This document shows positions 49,185-59,198 of a stretch of DNA of 64,000 nucleotides, piece after piece. A model generated the notes under the pieces. It searched no databases and was not told the origin of the DNA. It was given only the letters and a program-made list of their open reading frames with translations. Positions within the stretch are counted from its first letter, which is position 1, and each line of letters opens with the position of its first letter. The DNA is taken from assembly GCA_035623275.1 (NCBI GenBank), contig DASPTT010000143.1:1-64000 (forward strand), read 5' to 3'. Both the position numbers and the translations under genes were made by a program. Source of the stretch: DASPTT01 sp035623275 (GTDB lineage Bacteria > Actinomycetota > Acidimicrobiia > Acidimicrobiales > UBA8190).

Positions 49185-51425
49185 ATGGTCACCGTCGAGC
49201 GACTGTCCGCGCCGTTCCGCCGGCCGACGACGCTCGACGACCTGCTGGCCGGGGTCCTCTCCGCCTACGACGCCCGCCACCCCGGCGCCCCCGGCGACGG
49301 GCGGGCCCGGATCGCCCAGGCGGCGCATCTGGCCGACGACTCGCACCGGGGCCAGCTGCGCCAGACCGGCGAGCCCTACATCACGCACCCGGTGGCGGTG
49401 GCCACCATCGTGGCCGAGCTCGGTCTCGACGCCGGGTCGGTCGTCGCCGCGCTCCTCCACGACGCGGTGGAGGACACCGGGCTCACGCTGGCGGACGTGG
49501 AGGCGGCCTTCGGGCCGGACGTGGCCGCGGTGGTCGACGGCGTCACCAAGCTCGACCGCCTGCAGTTCGACTCCAAGGAGGCGCAGCAGGCGGCGACCGT
49601 GCGCAAGATGCTCGTGGCCATGGCCAGCGACTGGCGCGTGCTCGTCATCAAGCTGGCCGACCGGCTCCACAACATGCGAACCATCGCGGTGATGCCCGAG
49701 TGGAAGCAGCGCCGCACGGCGCAGGAGACCCTCGACATCTACGCGCCGCTGGCGCACCGCCTGGGCATCCAGGAGCTCAAGTGGCAGCTGGAGGACCTCG
49801 CCTTCGCCACCTTGCACCCCAAGCGCTACGCCGAGATCGAGCAGATGGTGGCCACCCGCGCGCCCGAGCGCGACGACTACGTGGCCCGCGTGCTGGTCGC
49901 CGTGCGCGAGCGGCTGGCCGCGTCGGGCATCGCCGCGGACGTGACGGGCCGGCCCAAGCACCTGTGGAGCATCTACGAGAAGATGGTGGTGCGGGGCAAG
50001 GAGTTCGCCGAGATCCACGACCTCGTCGGCCTGCGGGTCATCGTCGACTCGGAGAAGGACTGCTGGGCGGCCCTCGGCTCCATCCACGCAATCTGGAGCC
50101 CGGTGCAGGGGCGGTTCAAGGACTACATCAACAGCCCGAAGTTCAACCTCTACCAGTCGCTGCACACCACCGTCATCGGCTTGGAGGGCAAGCCCATCGA
50201 GGTCCAGATCCGGACCCAGGAGATGCACCGGCGCGCCGAGTACGGCATCGCCGCGCACTGGGGGTACAAGGAGAAGGGCAAGGAGGACGGGGCCACCACC
50301 GCGGAGATGGCCTGGCTCCAGCGCATCGTCGACTGGCAGTCCGAGACCATCGACCCCCTGGAGTTCCTGGAGACCCTGAAGCTCGACCTCGAGCAGGACG
50401 AGGTCTACGTCTTCACCCCCAAGGGCAAGGTGGTGGCGCTGGCCGCGGGGGCCACCTCCATCGACTTCGCCTACTCGATCCACACCGAGGTGGGCCACCG
50501 CTGCATCGGCGCCAAGGTCAACGGCCGCCTGGTGCCGCTCGACACGCCGCTGCAGTCGGCCGACACGGTGGAGATCATCACCTCCAAGGTCCCCTCGGCC
50601 GGACCGTCGCGCGACTGGCTCCAGATCGTGGCCTCGCCGCGGGCGCGCAACAAGATCCGCCAGTGGTTCAGCCGGGAGCGCCGGGAGGACGCCATCGAGG
50701 CCGGGCGCGAGGACCTGGCCAAGGCGCTTCGGCGCGAGGGGCTCCCCGTCCAGAAGCTGGCCGCGGGCAATTCCCTCGAGAAGCTGTGCCAGGCCATGAA
50801 CTACGCGGACCTCGACGCCTTGCACGCGGCGATCGGCGACGGCCACGTGTCGGCCCGCTCGGTCGCCCAGCGCCTGGCGCGCGAGCTTCGCGGCGGCGAG
50901 TACGAGGAGCAGCTGCCCACCACCGTGTCGCCCGGTCCCCGGACCATCGGGCGGCGCGGCTCGCCGGTGGGGGTCTACGTCGAGGGCCTCGACGACGTCA
51001 TGGTGCGCCTCAGCCGGTGCTGCACGCCGGTCCCCGGCGACGCCATCGTCGGCTTCGTCACCCGAGGCCGGGGCGTGAGCGTGCACCGCGCCGATTGCGC
51101 GAACGCCACGTCGCTCGCCGCGGGGGAGCAGGAGCGGCTGATCGAGGTCGAGTGGGACCGCGAGGGGTCGACGGTGTTCGTGGCCTCCATCGAGGTGCTC
51201 GCGTTCGACCGCTCGCGGCTGCTCTCGGACGTGACGCGCGTCGTCTCCGAGCACCACCTCAACATCGTCGCCTCGTCGAGCCAGACCGCCCCCGACCGGG
51301 TGAGCCGCATGCGCTTCGACGTCGAGCTGGCCGACCCCGGTCATCTGGACTCGCTGCTCAATTCGCTCAAGCACCTCGACGGGGTCTTCGACGCCTTCCG
51401 CACGCTGCCCGGCCGGAAGAACTGA
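49185..51425 (+). CDS. rel: Bifunctional (p)ppGpp synthetase/hydrolase Rel
   Basis: This 746-residue stringent-response enzyme has an N-terminal hydrolase HD domain with HDAVEDT (His 92-Asp 93) and a synthetase domain with RFKD (residues 310-313). The R-x-K-D form marks bifunctional Rel enzymes, whereas RelA-type synthetases have E-x-D-D. TGS (YVFTPKGKVVALAAG) and ACT domains follow at the C-terminus. Both activities look intact. hisS follows after three bases, so the stress enzyme and two tRNA synthetases share an operon. Confidence 0.96.
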   Translation: MVTVERLSAPFRRPTTLDDLLAGVLSAYDARHPGAPGDGRARIAQAAHLADDSHRGQLRQTGEPYITHPVAVATIVAELGLDAGSVVAALLHDAVEDTGLTLADVEAAFGPDVAAVVDGVTKLDRLQFDSKEAQQAATVRKMLVAMASDWRVLVIKLADRLHNMRTIAVMPEWKQRRTAQETLDIYAPLAHRLGIQELKWQLEDLAFATLHPKRYAEIEQMVATRAPERDDYVARVLVAVRERLAASGIAADVTGRPKHLWSIYEKMVVRGKEFAEIHDLVGLRVIVDSEKDCWAALGSIHAIWSPVQGRFKDYINSPKFNLYQSLHTTVIGLEGKPIEVQIRTQEMHRRAEYGIAAHWGYKEKGKEDGATTAEMAWLQRIVDWQSETIDPLEFLETLKLDLEQDEVYVFTPKGKVVALAAGATSIDFAYSIHTEVGHRCIGAKVNGRLVPLDTPLQSADTVEIITSKVPSAGPSRDWLQIVASPRARNKIRQWFSRERREDAIEAGREDLAKALRREGLPVQKLAAGNSLEKLCQAMNYADLDALHAAIGDGHVSARSVAQRLARELRGGEYEEQLPTTVSPGPRTIGRRGSPVGVYVEGLDDVMVRLSRCCTPVPGDAIVGFVTRGRGVSVHRADCANATSLAAGEQERLIEVEWDREGSTVFVASIEVLAFDRSRLLSDVTRVVSEHHLNIVASSSQTAPDRVSRMRFDVELADPGHLDSLLNSLKHLDGVFDAFRTLPGRKN

Positions 51426-51428
51426 GCG

Positions 51429-52736
51429 GTGTCGTCGCCGGGTGCCGAGGGGCCCATCCGCGCCCCCAAGGGGACGCGGGACGTCCTGTGGCCCGAGTCC
51501 GCCCGCTGGGAGGCGCTCGTGGCCTGCTTCGCGCAGGAGGCCGAGCGCGCCGGCTTCGGCCTCCTCGTGAGCCCCACCTTCGAGGAGTCGCGCCTGTTCC
51601 ACCGGGGCGTGGGCGAGGGCACCGAGGTGGTGCGCAAGGAGATGTACGAGTTCACCGACCGCTCGGGCCGGGCCCTGGCCCTGCGGCCGGAGGGGACGGC
51701 CCCCGTGGTGCGGGCCTTCATCCAGCACCGTCCCGCCGTCCCGTGGAAGGCCTGGTACCTGACCCCGGCGTTCCGCTACGAGCGGGCCCAGGCGGGGCGC
51801 TACCGCCAGCACCACCAGGTGGGCGTGGAGGCCCTGGGCACCGACGACCCCGACCTCGACGTCGAGGTGCTCGCCCTGGCCGCCGGCTTCCTCGCCGCCC
51901 TGGGGCTGCGCGAGGTGGTGCTGCTGGTGAACTCCATCGGCGACTGGCGGTGCCGCCCGGGCTACGTGGAGCTGCTGCGGGTGTTCCTGGAGGAGCACCG
52001 GTCCCTGCTGTGCGACGAGCACGGTCCGCGTTTCGAGGCCAACCCGCTGCGGGTCCTGGACTGCAAGACCAAGCAGTGCCGGCGCGTGGTGGCCGACGCG
52101 CCCACCATCGACGCCTACCTGTGCGAGCCGTGTGCCGCCCACCACGCCCGCGTGCTGGCCGGCCTCGACGCCCTCGGCATCGCGTACCAGCGCGCACCGC
52201 ATCTGGTGCGGGGGCTCGACTACTACACGCGCACCACCTTCGAGTTCGTGTCCTCCCGCCTTGAGGCCGCCCAGGTCACCGTGTGCGCCGGTGGCCGCTA
52301 CGACGGCCTCGTCGAGCAGCTCGGCGGCCCGCCCACGCCGGGCATCGGTTTCGGCGCCGGCATCGAGCGGGTCCTGCTCGCCTGCGACGCGGAGGACGTC
52401 TTCCACCCGCCGGCGCCGGGCCCGGCCGTGTTCGTGGTGGACCTGACCGACGGCACCGCGGCCCGCGACCTGGTTGCCGAGCTGCGCGCCGCCGGGGTGG
52501 CGAGCGATCGCGCCTACGATGGCCGTTCGCTCAAGGCGCAGCTCAAGCTGGCGGACCGGTCAGGTGCGGCGTGGGCGCTCATCGTGGGCGCCGACGAGCT
52601 GGCGGCAGGCGAGGTCACGGTGCGCGCGCTGCGTCGTGGCGAGGAGCAAGAGCGCGTCCCCCGACGCGACGTGGTCGAGCGCATCCGCGTCCTCGACGGC
52701 GCGGCCCGGGGCGCAGGCGACATGGGAGAGCGGTGA
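51429..52736 (+). CDS. hisS: Histidyl-tRNA synthetase
   Basis: This 435-residue class II synthetase has IRAPKGTRDVLWPE, ALRPEGTAPVVRAF (motif 2 region), YERAQAGRYRQHHQVGVE, the histidine-binding LVRGLDYYTRTTFE and GFGAGIERVLLA (motif 3), with a C-terminal anticodon domain. GTG start three bases after rel. It overlaps aspS (GTGA). Confidence 0.96.
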   Translation: MSSPGAEGPIRAPKGTRDVLWPESARWEALVACFAQEAERAGFGLLVSPTFEESRLFHRGVGEGTEVVRKEMYEFTDRSGRALALRPEGTAPVVRAFIQHRPAVPWKAWYLTPAFRYERAQAGRYRQHHQVGVEALGTDDPDLDVEVLALAAGFLAALGLREVVLLVNSIGDWRCRPGYVELLRVFLEEHRSLLCDEHGPRFEANPLRVLDCKTKQCRRVVADAPTIDAYLCEPCAAHHARVLAGLDALGIAYQRAPHLVRGLDYYTRTTFEFVSSRLEAAQVTVCAGGRYDGLVEQLGGPPTPGIGFGAGIERVLLACDAEDVFHPPAPGPAVFVVDLTDGTAARDLVAELRAAGVASDRAYDGRSLKAQLKLADRSGAAWALIVGADELAAGEVTVRALRRGEEQERVPRRDVVERIRVLDGAARGAGDMGER

Positions 52737-54469
52737 CAGCGACGGGGATGCGCACCCACGAGTGCGGCGAGCTGCGGCCGGCCGACGTCGGCAGCCGCGC
52801 CTCGGTGTGCGGGTGGGTGGCGCGCCGGCGCGAGCACGGGGAGAAGCTGGCCTTCCTCGACGTGCGCGACCACTCCGGCATCATCCAGTGCGTGGTCGAC
52901 GGGTCCGCCGAAGGGCGCAGTGAATGGGTCGTGCGGGTCACCGGCACGGTGGCGCGTCGCCCCGAGGGCACCGTCAACCCCGAGCTGGCCACGGGCGAGA
53001 TCGAGCTCACCGACTGCGAGGTGGAGGTGCTGGCCAAGGCGGAGCCCCCGCCCTTCCCCGTCGACGACCGGACGGACTCCGAGGAGAGCGTGCGGCTTCG
53101 CTACCGCTTCGTCGACCTGCGCCGGCCGCGGATGCAGGCGAACCTGCGCCTGCGCTCCCGCGTCCTCGGTGCCATGCGCAGCGCCATGGCCCGGCAAGGC
53201 TTCGTCGAGGTCGAGACACCGCTGTTGTGGACCCCCACGCCCGAGGGGGCGAGGGAGTTCGCCGTGCCGTCGCGCCTGCATCGCGGGGACTTCTACGTGC
53301 TGCCCCAGAGCCCCCAGATCGCCAAGCAGCTGCTCATGGTGGCGGGCACCGACCGCTACTTCCAGATCGCGCGCTGCCTGCGTGACGAGGACCTGCGGGC
53401 CGACCGGCAGTTCGAGTTCACACAGCTCGACATCGAGATGTCGTTCGCCACCCAAGACGACGTGCACCACGCGGTGACCGAGGCGGTCGCAGAGGCCACC
53501 GAGGCGGCCATCGGGGAGCGGCCGGCGACGGTGGAGCGGCTCACCTGGCAGGAGGCCATGGACCGCTTCGGCTCGGACAAGCCGGACCTGCGCTTCGGCA
53601 TGGAGCTGGTGGACCTCGGCCCGGTGTTCGCCGGGACCGAGGTGCGCGCCTTCGCCGCGCCCTGCGTCAAGGCCATCCGCCTGCCCGGCGGGGCGGCCCT
53701 CGGGCGCAACCGCCTCGACGCGCTGACCGAGGAGGCCAAAGGCCTCGGGGCCAAGGGCCTCGCCTGGTTCAAGGTGGGCGAGGCGGGTGCGCTCGAGTCG
53801 CCCCTCGACAAGTTCCTCACCGACGACGAGCGGGCCGGGCTCGTGGAGACGAGCGCGGCGACGCCCGGCGACCTGGTCCTCGTCGTGGCCGACGAGTGGC
53901 GCCTCGTGGTCGATGTCCTGGGACAGCTGCGCCTGGCGCTCGGTCGCCCGCCGGTGTCGGAGGGGGAGCGGCGCTTGTGCTGGGTGACGGAGTTCCCCAT
54001 GTTCGACGGCATCGACGACGAGGGCCGCCCCCAACCCGCGCACCACCCGTTCACGATGCCGCACCCCGACGACGTCGAGCTGCTCGGCACCGACCCCATG
54101 GCCGTGCGCTCGCAGGCCTACGACCTCGTCATGAACGGGTGGGAGCTCGGGTCCGGCTCCATCCGTGTCCATCGCGAGGACATCCAGCGGCGGGTCTTCG
54201 ACGCCCTGGGGATCACGCCCGAGGATGCCGAGGCCCGCTTCGGGTTCCTCCTCGGGGCCTTTCGCTACGGGGCCCCGCCCCACGGCGGCTTCGCCGTGGG
54301 CGTCGACCGTCTCACGGCGCTGCTGGCGGGCGAGGAGAACATCCGCGAGGTGATCGCCTTCCCCAAGACGCAGTCGGGCACCGACCCCATGACGGGGGCG
54401 CCCAAGGCCCTGGCCCCGGCCAACTTGGCCGAGCTGGGCCTGCGCGTCGTGCCCCGCTCCGGGGGCTGA
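52733..54469 (+). CDS. aspS: Aspartyl-tRNA synthetase
   Basis: This 578-residue class IIb synthetase has the N-terminal OB anticodon domain (VCGWVARRREHGEKLAFLDV), the catalytic core with LPQSPQIAKQLL and RADRQFEFTQLDIEMSF, a bacterial GAD insertion domain (about residues 300-400) and motif 3 GFAVGVDRLTALL. The GTG at 52733 overlaps the hisS stop; an ATG five codons in is an alternative. Confidence 0.96.
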   Translation: MTATGMRTHECGELRPADVGSRASVCGWVARRREHGEKLAFLDVRDHSGIIQCVVDGSAEGRSEWVVRVTGTVARRPEGTVNPELATGEIELTDCEVEVLAKAEPPPFPVDDRTDSEESVRLRYRFVDLRRPRMQANLRLRSRVLGAMRSAMARQGFVEVETPLLWTPTPEGAREFAVPSRLHRGDFYVLPQSPQIAKQLLMVAGTDRYFQIARCLRDEDLRADRQFEFTQLDIEMSFATQDDVHHAVTEAVAEATEAAIGERPATVERLTWQEAMDRFGSDKPDLRFGMELVDLGPVFAGTEVRAFAAPCVKAIRLPGGAALGRNRLDALTEEAKGLGAKGLAWFKVGEAGALESPLDKFLTDDERAGLVETSAATPGDLVLVVADEWRLVVDVLGQLRLALGRPPVSEGERRLCWVTEFPMFDGIDDEGRPQPAHHPFTMPHPDDVELLGTDPMAVRSQAYDLVMNGWELGSGSIRVHREDIQRRVFDALGITPEDAEARFGFLLGAFRYGAPPHGGFAVGVDRLTALLAGEENIREVIAFPKTQSGTDPMTGAPKALAPANLAELGLRVVPRSGG

Positions 54470-54480
54470 GCGCGCCCGCC

Positions 54481-55860
54481 GTGTCGCCGTCCGCACGCGG
54501 CTCGCGGGACCGGGGCCCGGGCCTCTTCGACCAGGCCGCCGCGGATCGCCTGGCCGCGCGCGGCCCCCTGGCGGCGCGCCTGCGCCCGCGCACGCTCGAC
54601 GACATCGTGGGCCAGGCCCATCTGGTGGCCCCGGGCGCGCCGCTGCGCCGGCTCATCGAGGAGGACCGGCTGACCTCGGCGGTGCTGTGGGGGCCGCCGG
54701 GGACGGGCAAGACGACGCTGGCGTTGGTCGTGGCCGCCACCACGGCCAAGACCTTCGTCCCGCTGTCGGCCGTCAACGCGGGGGTGGCCGACGTGCGCAG
54801 CGCCGTCGACGATGCCCGCCGGCGCCTCGGCGAGCAGGCCCGGGGGACGATCGTGTTCATCGACGAGGTGCACCGGTTCAACCGCGCCCAGCAGGACGCG
54901 CTGCTGCCGTCGGTGGAGGAGGGGCTCATCGTCTTCATCGGGGCCACGACCGAGAACCCGTTCTTCAGCGTGAACGCGCCGCTCCTGAGCCGCTCGTCGC
55001 TGTGGCGCCTGGAGCCCCTGGGCGACGCGGAGGTCCGCGAGGTGCTCCGGCGCGCCCTGGCGCTGGAGGAGGCGGACGCCGACGACGAGGCGCTCGCCGC
55101 GCTGGTGTCGCTCGCCGAGGGCGACGCACGTGCGGCGCTGGGGACGCTGGAGGTGGCCCTGGCCGTGGCCGGGGACCGGACGCTGACACGCTCGGACGTC
55201 GAGCGGGCCCGCGCCGGGCGGCTCCTGCACCAGGGGCCCGACGAGCACTACGACCAGGTCAGCGCCTTCATCAAGTCCATCCGGGGCTCGGACGCCGACG
55301 CCGGGCTGTACTGGCTGGCCCGGATGCTCCAAGGCGGCGAGGATCCCCGCTTCATCGCCCGCCGGCTGGTCATCCTGGCCAGCGAGGACGTGGGCCTGGC
55401 CGACCCCCTGGCCCTGGTGGTCGCCGACGCCGCCGCGCGCGCCGTCGAATTCGTGGGGCTGCCCGAGGCGCAGCTCAACCTGGCCCAGGCCGTCGTCTAC
55501 CTGGCGCGCGCCCCCAAGTCGAACCGGGTCACCGTCGCCCTGGGCCGCGCCATGGACGACGTCCAGCACGGGGCGCGCGCCGGGGTGCCCGTCCACCTGC
55601 GCGACGCGCACTACGTCGGCGCGGCGCGCCTGGGCCACGGCGCGGGATACCGCTACCCCCACGACGATCCGCGGGGATGGGTGGAGCAGTCCTATCGCCC
55701 GCCCGAGGTGGCGGACCACGTCTACTACGAGCCGAGCGGGCACGGCGCGGAGGGCGAGCCCGCCGCCGGCTCCGGCGGCCCGACCTCCGGCGGCCCGACC
55801 TCCGGCGACCCGACCTCCGGCGACCCGACCTCCGGGGGCTCCGCCGTCCGGTCCGAGTAG
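54481..55860 (+). CDS. rarA: Replication-associated recombination ATPase RarA (MgsA)
   Basis: This 459-residue AAA+ protein acts at stalled forks. It has PRTLDDIVGQAHLV, Walker A GPPGTGKTTL, Walker B TIVFIDEVHRFN, sensor FIGATTENPFFSV and the C-terminal SAFIKSIRGSDADAGLYWLA tetramerisation region. The start is a GTG 11 bases after aspS. The protein ends in PTSGG/PTSGD repeats that are not part of the family. Gene order before alaS matches other actinobacteria. Confidence 0.93.
   Translation: MSPSARGSRDRGPGLFDQAAADRLAARGPLAARLRPRTLDDIVGQAHLVAPGAPLRRLIEEDRLTSAVLWGPPGTGKTTLALVVAATTAKTFVPLSAVNAGVADVRSAVDDARRRLGEQARGTIVFIDEVHRFNRAQQDALLPSVEEGLIVFIGATTENPFFSVNAPLLSRSSLWRLEPLGDAEVREVLRRALALEEADADDEALAALVSLAEGDARAALGTLEVALAVAGDRTLTRSDVERARAGRLLHQGPDEHYDQVSAFIKSIRGSDADAGLYWLARMLQGGEDPRFIARRLVILASEDVGLADPLALVVADAAARAVEFVGLPEAQLNLAQAVVYLARAPKSNRVTVALGRAMDDVQHGARAGVPVHLRDAHYVGAARLGHGAGYRYPHDDPRGWVEQSYRPPEVADHVYYEPSGHGAEGEPAAGSGGPTSGGPTSGDPTSGDPTSGGSAVRSE
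55771..55842 (+). repeat. 15-bp in-frame tandem repeat at the rarA 3' end
   Basis: Four full copies and a partial copy of TCCGGCGGCCCGACC (with a GGC to GAC change in two) encode SGGPT/SGDPT at the C-terminus of RarA. Confidence 0.8.
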
Positions 55861-55863
55861 GCT
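55858..55863 (+). promoter_or_regulatory. -10 element (TAGGCT) of the DUF948-like gene
   Basis: TAGGCT ends eight bases before the ATG at 55872; its first three bases are the rarA stop codon. Confidence 0.45.
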
Positions 55864-55871
55864 GACCGCCC

Positions 55872-56351
55872 ATGTCGGGCGCAGACGTCGTCGTCCTGGT
55901 CGCGGCGCTGGCCGCGGCGGTGGCGGCGCTGTGCGCGCTGATCGCCGCCGTCGTCCTGAGCCGCCGCATCCGCGAGCTCCGTGCCCTGGTGGCCGACCTC
56001 GACAGCGAGACCGTCCCCATGCTGCGCGACGCCCGCATCGCGGCCGACCAGGCGGCCACCGAGATGGTCCGGGTGGGCGACGTGCTGGCCTCGGCCGAGG
56101 CCGTGTCCACCACTGTCGACTCCGCCTCGCGCCTCGCCTACCGGGCGTTCGCCAACCCCCTGGTCAAACTGGTGGCCTTCCTCTCGGGCCTCGGCGGTGC
56201 GCTCCGGCGCCTGTTCGGCCGGCCCGGCGCGCCCGCCCGGCTCCGCCCGGTCCCCGCCCGCTCGAGCACCGTGCCCGCCGACGCCGCCCGCCTGTCGGGC
56301 GCGGGGGGGAGGCACCGCCGCACCCGGCGCGCCCTCGAGGCCCGGCGGTGA
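55872..56351 (+). CDS. DUF948-like membrane protein
   Basis: This 159-residue protein has one N-terminal membrane helix (about residues 5-28), a helical, probably coiled-coil stretch (LSRRIRELRALVADLDSE) and a basic Arg/Pro-rich tail. Similar small proteins lie between rarA and alaS in other actinobacteria. The function is unknown. It overlaps the next small gene (TGATG). Confidence 0.68.
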   Translation: MSGADVVVLVAALAAAVAALCALIAAVVLSRRIRELRALVADLDSETVPMLRDARIAADQAATEMVRVGDVLASAEAVSTTVDSASRLAYRAFANPLVKLVAFLSGLGGALRRLFGRPGAPARLRPVPARSSTVPADAARLSGAGGRHRRTRRALEARR

Positions 56352-56611
56352 TGCGCCGGACCCTGTGGCTCGGGACCGGTGCCGCCCTCGGGGCCGGGGG
56401 CACCCTGTGGGCGCGCCGGCGCATCGAGCGCCTCGCCACGCGCCTGCGCCCGGGCTCGCTCGCCGGGGAGGTGAGCGCGGGGGTGGGGCGCTCCCGGCGC
56501 GCCCTGACCGACCGGGTGCACCACGCCGTCGAAAGCGGGCGGATCCAGGCGCGCCGGCGCGAGGACGAGCTGTGGCGCGACCTGCGCGTCTCGGAGGGAC
56601 GCGCGAGATAG
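56351..56611 (+). CDS. Small basic protein, unknown function
   Basis: This 86-residue protein has a short N-terminal hydrophobic stretch (LWLGTGAALGAGGTLW) followed by an Arg-rich helical region. Its start overlaps the stop of the DUF948-like gene, so the two are coupled and may work together. A small gene in this position before alaS is also seen in other actinobacteria, which supports it being real. Confidence 0.6.
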   Translation: MRRTLWLGTGAALGAGGTLWARRRIERLATRLRPGSLAGEVSAGVGRSRRALTDRVHHAVESGRIQARRREDELWRDLRVSEGRAR

Positions 56612-56625
56612 TCCCAGCGTGCCGG

Positions 56626-56631
56626 TAGGAT
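56626..56631 (+). promoter_or_regulatory. -10 element (TAGGAT) of alaS
   Basis: TAGGAT ends 11 bases before the ATG at 56643. It lies downstream of the alternative GTG at 56619, ruling that start out if used. Confidence 0.45.
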
Positions 56632-56642
56632 CGCCCGGCGAA

Positions 56643-59195
56643 ATGGACGCCAACCAGCTGCGCTCCGCGTTCACCGGCTTCTTCGCCTCGCGGGGCCATG
56701 TGGTGGTCCCCTCGGCGAGCCTGATCCCGCACGACCCGACCGTGCTCTTCACCATCGCGGGCATGGTGCCGTTCAAGCCGTACTTCCTGGGCGACGAGGC
56801 CGCGCCCTGGCCCCGGGCCACCAGCGTGCAGAAGTGTTTCCGCACCCTCGACATCGACATCGTGGGCACCACCGAGCGCCACTGCACCTTCTTCGAGATG
56901 CTGGGCAACTTCAGCTTCGGCGACTACTTCAAGGCCGACGCCATCCCTTTCGCGTGGACCTTCGTGACCGAGACGCTCGGCATCGACGGGGAGCGGCTGT
57001 GGGTGACCGTCCACGAGAGCGACGACGAGGCCGAGGAGATCTGGGTCGACCTCGTCGGCGTGCCCCGGACGCGCATCCAGCGGATGGGGGAAGACAACTT
57101 CTGGAAGATGGGCGACACGGGGCCCTGCGGCCCCTCCTCGGAGCTCTACTACGACCGCGGCGACACGCTCGGCGCGGGTGGCGGGCCGGCGGTGGGGGAC
57201 CCCGAGCGCTACGTCGAGATCTGGAACCTGGTCTTCATGCAGTACAACCGGCTGGCCGACGGTGGGCTGGTCGAGCTGCCGCGCCCGAGCATCGACACGG
57301 GAGCGGGTCTCGAGCGCATCACGCCGATCGTCCAGGGCGTGCGCTCCATGTTCGAGACCGACCTCATGGCGCCGATCCGGCTGGTGGCGGAGGAGGCCGC
57401 CGGTGTGCGCTACGGGGCGGCCCACGACACCGACGTGAGCCTGCGCATCCTGGCCGACCACGGACGGGCCATGGCCATGCTGGTCGCCGACGGCGTGCTG
57501 CCCTCCAACGAGGGCCGCGGCTACGTGCTGCGCCGGGTGATCCGCCGCGCCGTGCGCCGGGCCCATCAGCTGGGGGTCACCGACGCCGTCACCCCGCGCC
57601 TGGTCGGCGCGGTGGCCGACGTGCTCGGCACCGCCTACCCCGCCCTGGTGTCCGACCTCGACCTGGTCAAGGCCACCGTCGAGCGCGAGGAGGGCCACTT
57701 CCGCCGCACGCTCGAGGCGGGCTCGGCCATCCTCGACGAGGAGCTGGCCAAGGGGACCGGGCTCGTGCCCGGGGAGGTGGCCTTTCGCCTCCACGACACG
57801 CACGGCTTCCCCATCGAGCTCACGGTGGAGATGGCCGCCGAGGCCGGATCGGGCGTGGATCTCCAGGGGTTCGAGGAGGCCATGACGGCCCAGCGCGAGC
57901 GCGCCCGGGCCGACGCCCGGGCGCGCCGGGCCACGAGCGGCGACGAGGCCGTCTACCGCGAGCTACTGGAGACCGCCGGCTCCACGCTCTTCACCGGCTA
58001 CGACCACGCGGAGGGCCCGGCCACGGTGGTGGCGGTGCTCGCCGGGCGGGAGCCGGGGACGGCCGAGATCGTCCTCGACCGCACGCCCTTCTACGCCGAG
58101 GCCGGCGGCCAGGTGGGCGACACCGGCGTGATCGTCACCGACACGGGCAAGGCGAGCGTCACCGACACCCAGAGCGTGCTGCCGGGGCTCGTCGTGCACC
58201 GGGCGCGCGTCGAGGGCGAGCTGTTCCCGGGCCAGGAGGCGCTGGCCGTGATCGACGCGCCCCGGCGCGAGTCGATCCGCCGGAACCACACCGGCACGCA
58301 CCTCCTGCACAGCGCGTTGCGCCAGGTGCTCGGGGACCACGTGCGCCAGCAGGGCTCCAACGTCGGGCCCGACCGGCTGCGCTTCGACTTCTCCCACCAC
58401 CAGGCGCTGCGTCCCGAGGAGCTGGCCGCGGTGGCCGAGCTGGCCAACGAGGACGTCATCGGCGACGCCGAGGTGGAGACCATCGAGACCTCCAAGGCCG
58501 AGGCCGAGGCCATGGGCGCGCTGGCGTTCTTCGAGGACAAGTACGGCGACCAGGTCCGGGTGGTGCGCGCCGGCGCGCACTCGATCGAGTTCTGCGGCGG
58601 GACGCACGTGCCGGCCCTCGGCATGATCGGGCCCATCATCGTGGTGTCGGAGGGCTCCATCGGGTCGGGCACGCGCCGCATCGAGGCGCTCACCGGCGCG
58701 GGGTCGCTGGCGGTGCTGCGCGAGCGCCAACGGGCGCTGGAGGAGAGCGCGCGCCTGCTGCGGGTCGAGCCCGACGGGGTCGTCGACGCGCTCGAGCGCC
58801 TCCTCGAGCGCCAGCGGGCCACCGACAAGGAGCTGGCGCGCCTGGCACGCGGTCAGCTCGAGGAGATGGCAGCGCGCCTGGCCGGCGCGGCGGCCGACGG
58901 GGTCGTCGTCGAGCGCCTCGACGGCTACGGCGCCGACGCGCTGCGCGACATGGCCCAGGCCGTGCGGCGCGCCGGTCCCGACACCGTGGTGCTGGCGGGG
59001 TCCCCCGACGGGGCCAAGGTGGCCGTGGCCGTGGCCTCGGGCCCGTTGGACGCGGCGGCGACCGTCAAGGAGCTCGCCGCGGTGGTCGGCGGCGGCGGGG
59101 GCGGCTCGCCGGAGCTGGCGGTCGCCGGCGGCAAGGACCCGGCCAAGATCGACGAGCTCCTGGCCGAGGCCCGGCGCCGGCTGGGTGCCCGCTGA
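56643..59195 (+). CDS. alaS: Alanyl-tRNA synthetase
   Basis: This 850-residue synthetase has the N-terminal class II core (FFASRGHVVVPSASL, GMVPFKPYFLG, HCTFFEMLGNFSFGDYF), an editing domain with HTGTHLLHSALRQV and FCGGTHV zinc ligands, and a C-terminal C-Ala domain with a glycine-rich end. The ATG at 56643 gives the conserved MDANQLR start. ruvX follows three bases after the stop. Confidence 0.97.
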   Translation: MDANQLRSAFTGFFASRGHVVVPSASLIPHDPTVLFTIAGMVPFKPYFLGDEAAPWPRATSVQKCFRTLDIDIVGTTERHCTFFEMLGNFSFGDYFKADAIPFAWTFVTETLGIDGERLWVTVHESDDEAEEIWVDLVGVPRTRIQRMGEDNFWKMGDTGPCGPSSELYYDRGDTLGAGGGPAVGDPERYVEIWNLVFMQYNRLADGGLVELPRPSIDTGAGLERITPIVQGVRSMFETDLMAPIRLVAEEAAGVRYGAAHDTDVSLRILADHGRAMAMLVADGVLPSNEGRGYVLRRVIRRAVRRAHQLGVTDAVTPRLVGAVADVLGTAYPALVSDLDLVKATVEREEGHFRRTLEAGSAILDEELAKGTGLVPGEVAFRLHDTHGFPIELTVEMAAEAGSGVDLQGFEEAMTAQRERARADARARRATSGDEAVYRELLETAGSTLFTGYDHAEGPATVVAVLAGREPGTAEIVLDRTPFYAEAGGQVGDTGVIVTDTGKASVTDTQSVLPGLVVHRARVEGELFPGQEALAVIDAPRRESIRRNHTGTHLLHSALRQVLGDHVRQQGSNVGPDRLRFDFSHHQALRPEELAAVAELANEDVIGDAEVETIETSKAEAEAMGALAFFEDKYGDQVRVVRAGAHSIEFCGGTHVPALGMIGPIIVVSEGSIGSGTRRIEALTGAGSLAVLRERQRALEESARLLRVEPDGVVDALERLLERQRATDKELARLARGQLEEMAARLAGAAADGVVVERLDGYGADALRDMAQAVRRAGPDTVVLAGSPDGAKVAVAVASGPLDAAATVKELAAVVGGGGGGSPELAVAGGKDPAKIDELLAEARRRLGAR

Positions 59196-59198
59196 CCC

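Noticed and set aside
48606..52406. Very long open frame on the minus strand opposite secF, rel and hisS
   Set aside because: It is antisense to three clearly conserved genes and its composition is that of a GC-rich shadow frame; no domain is recognisable.
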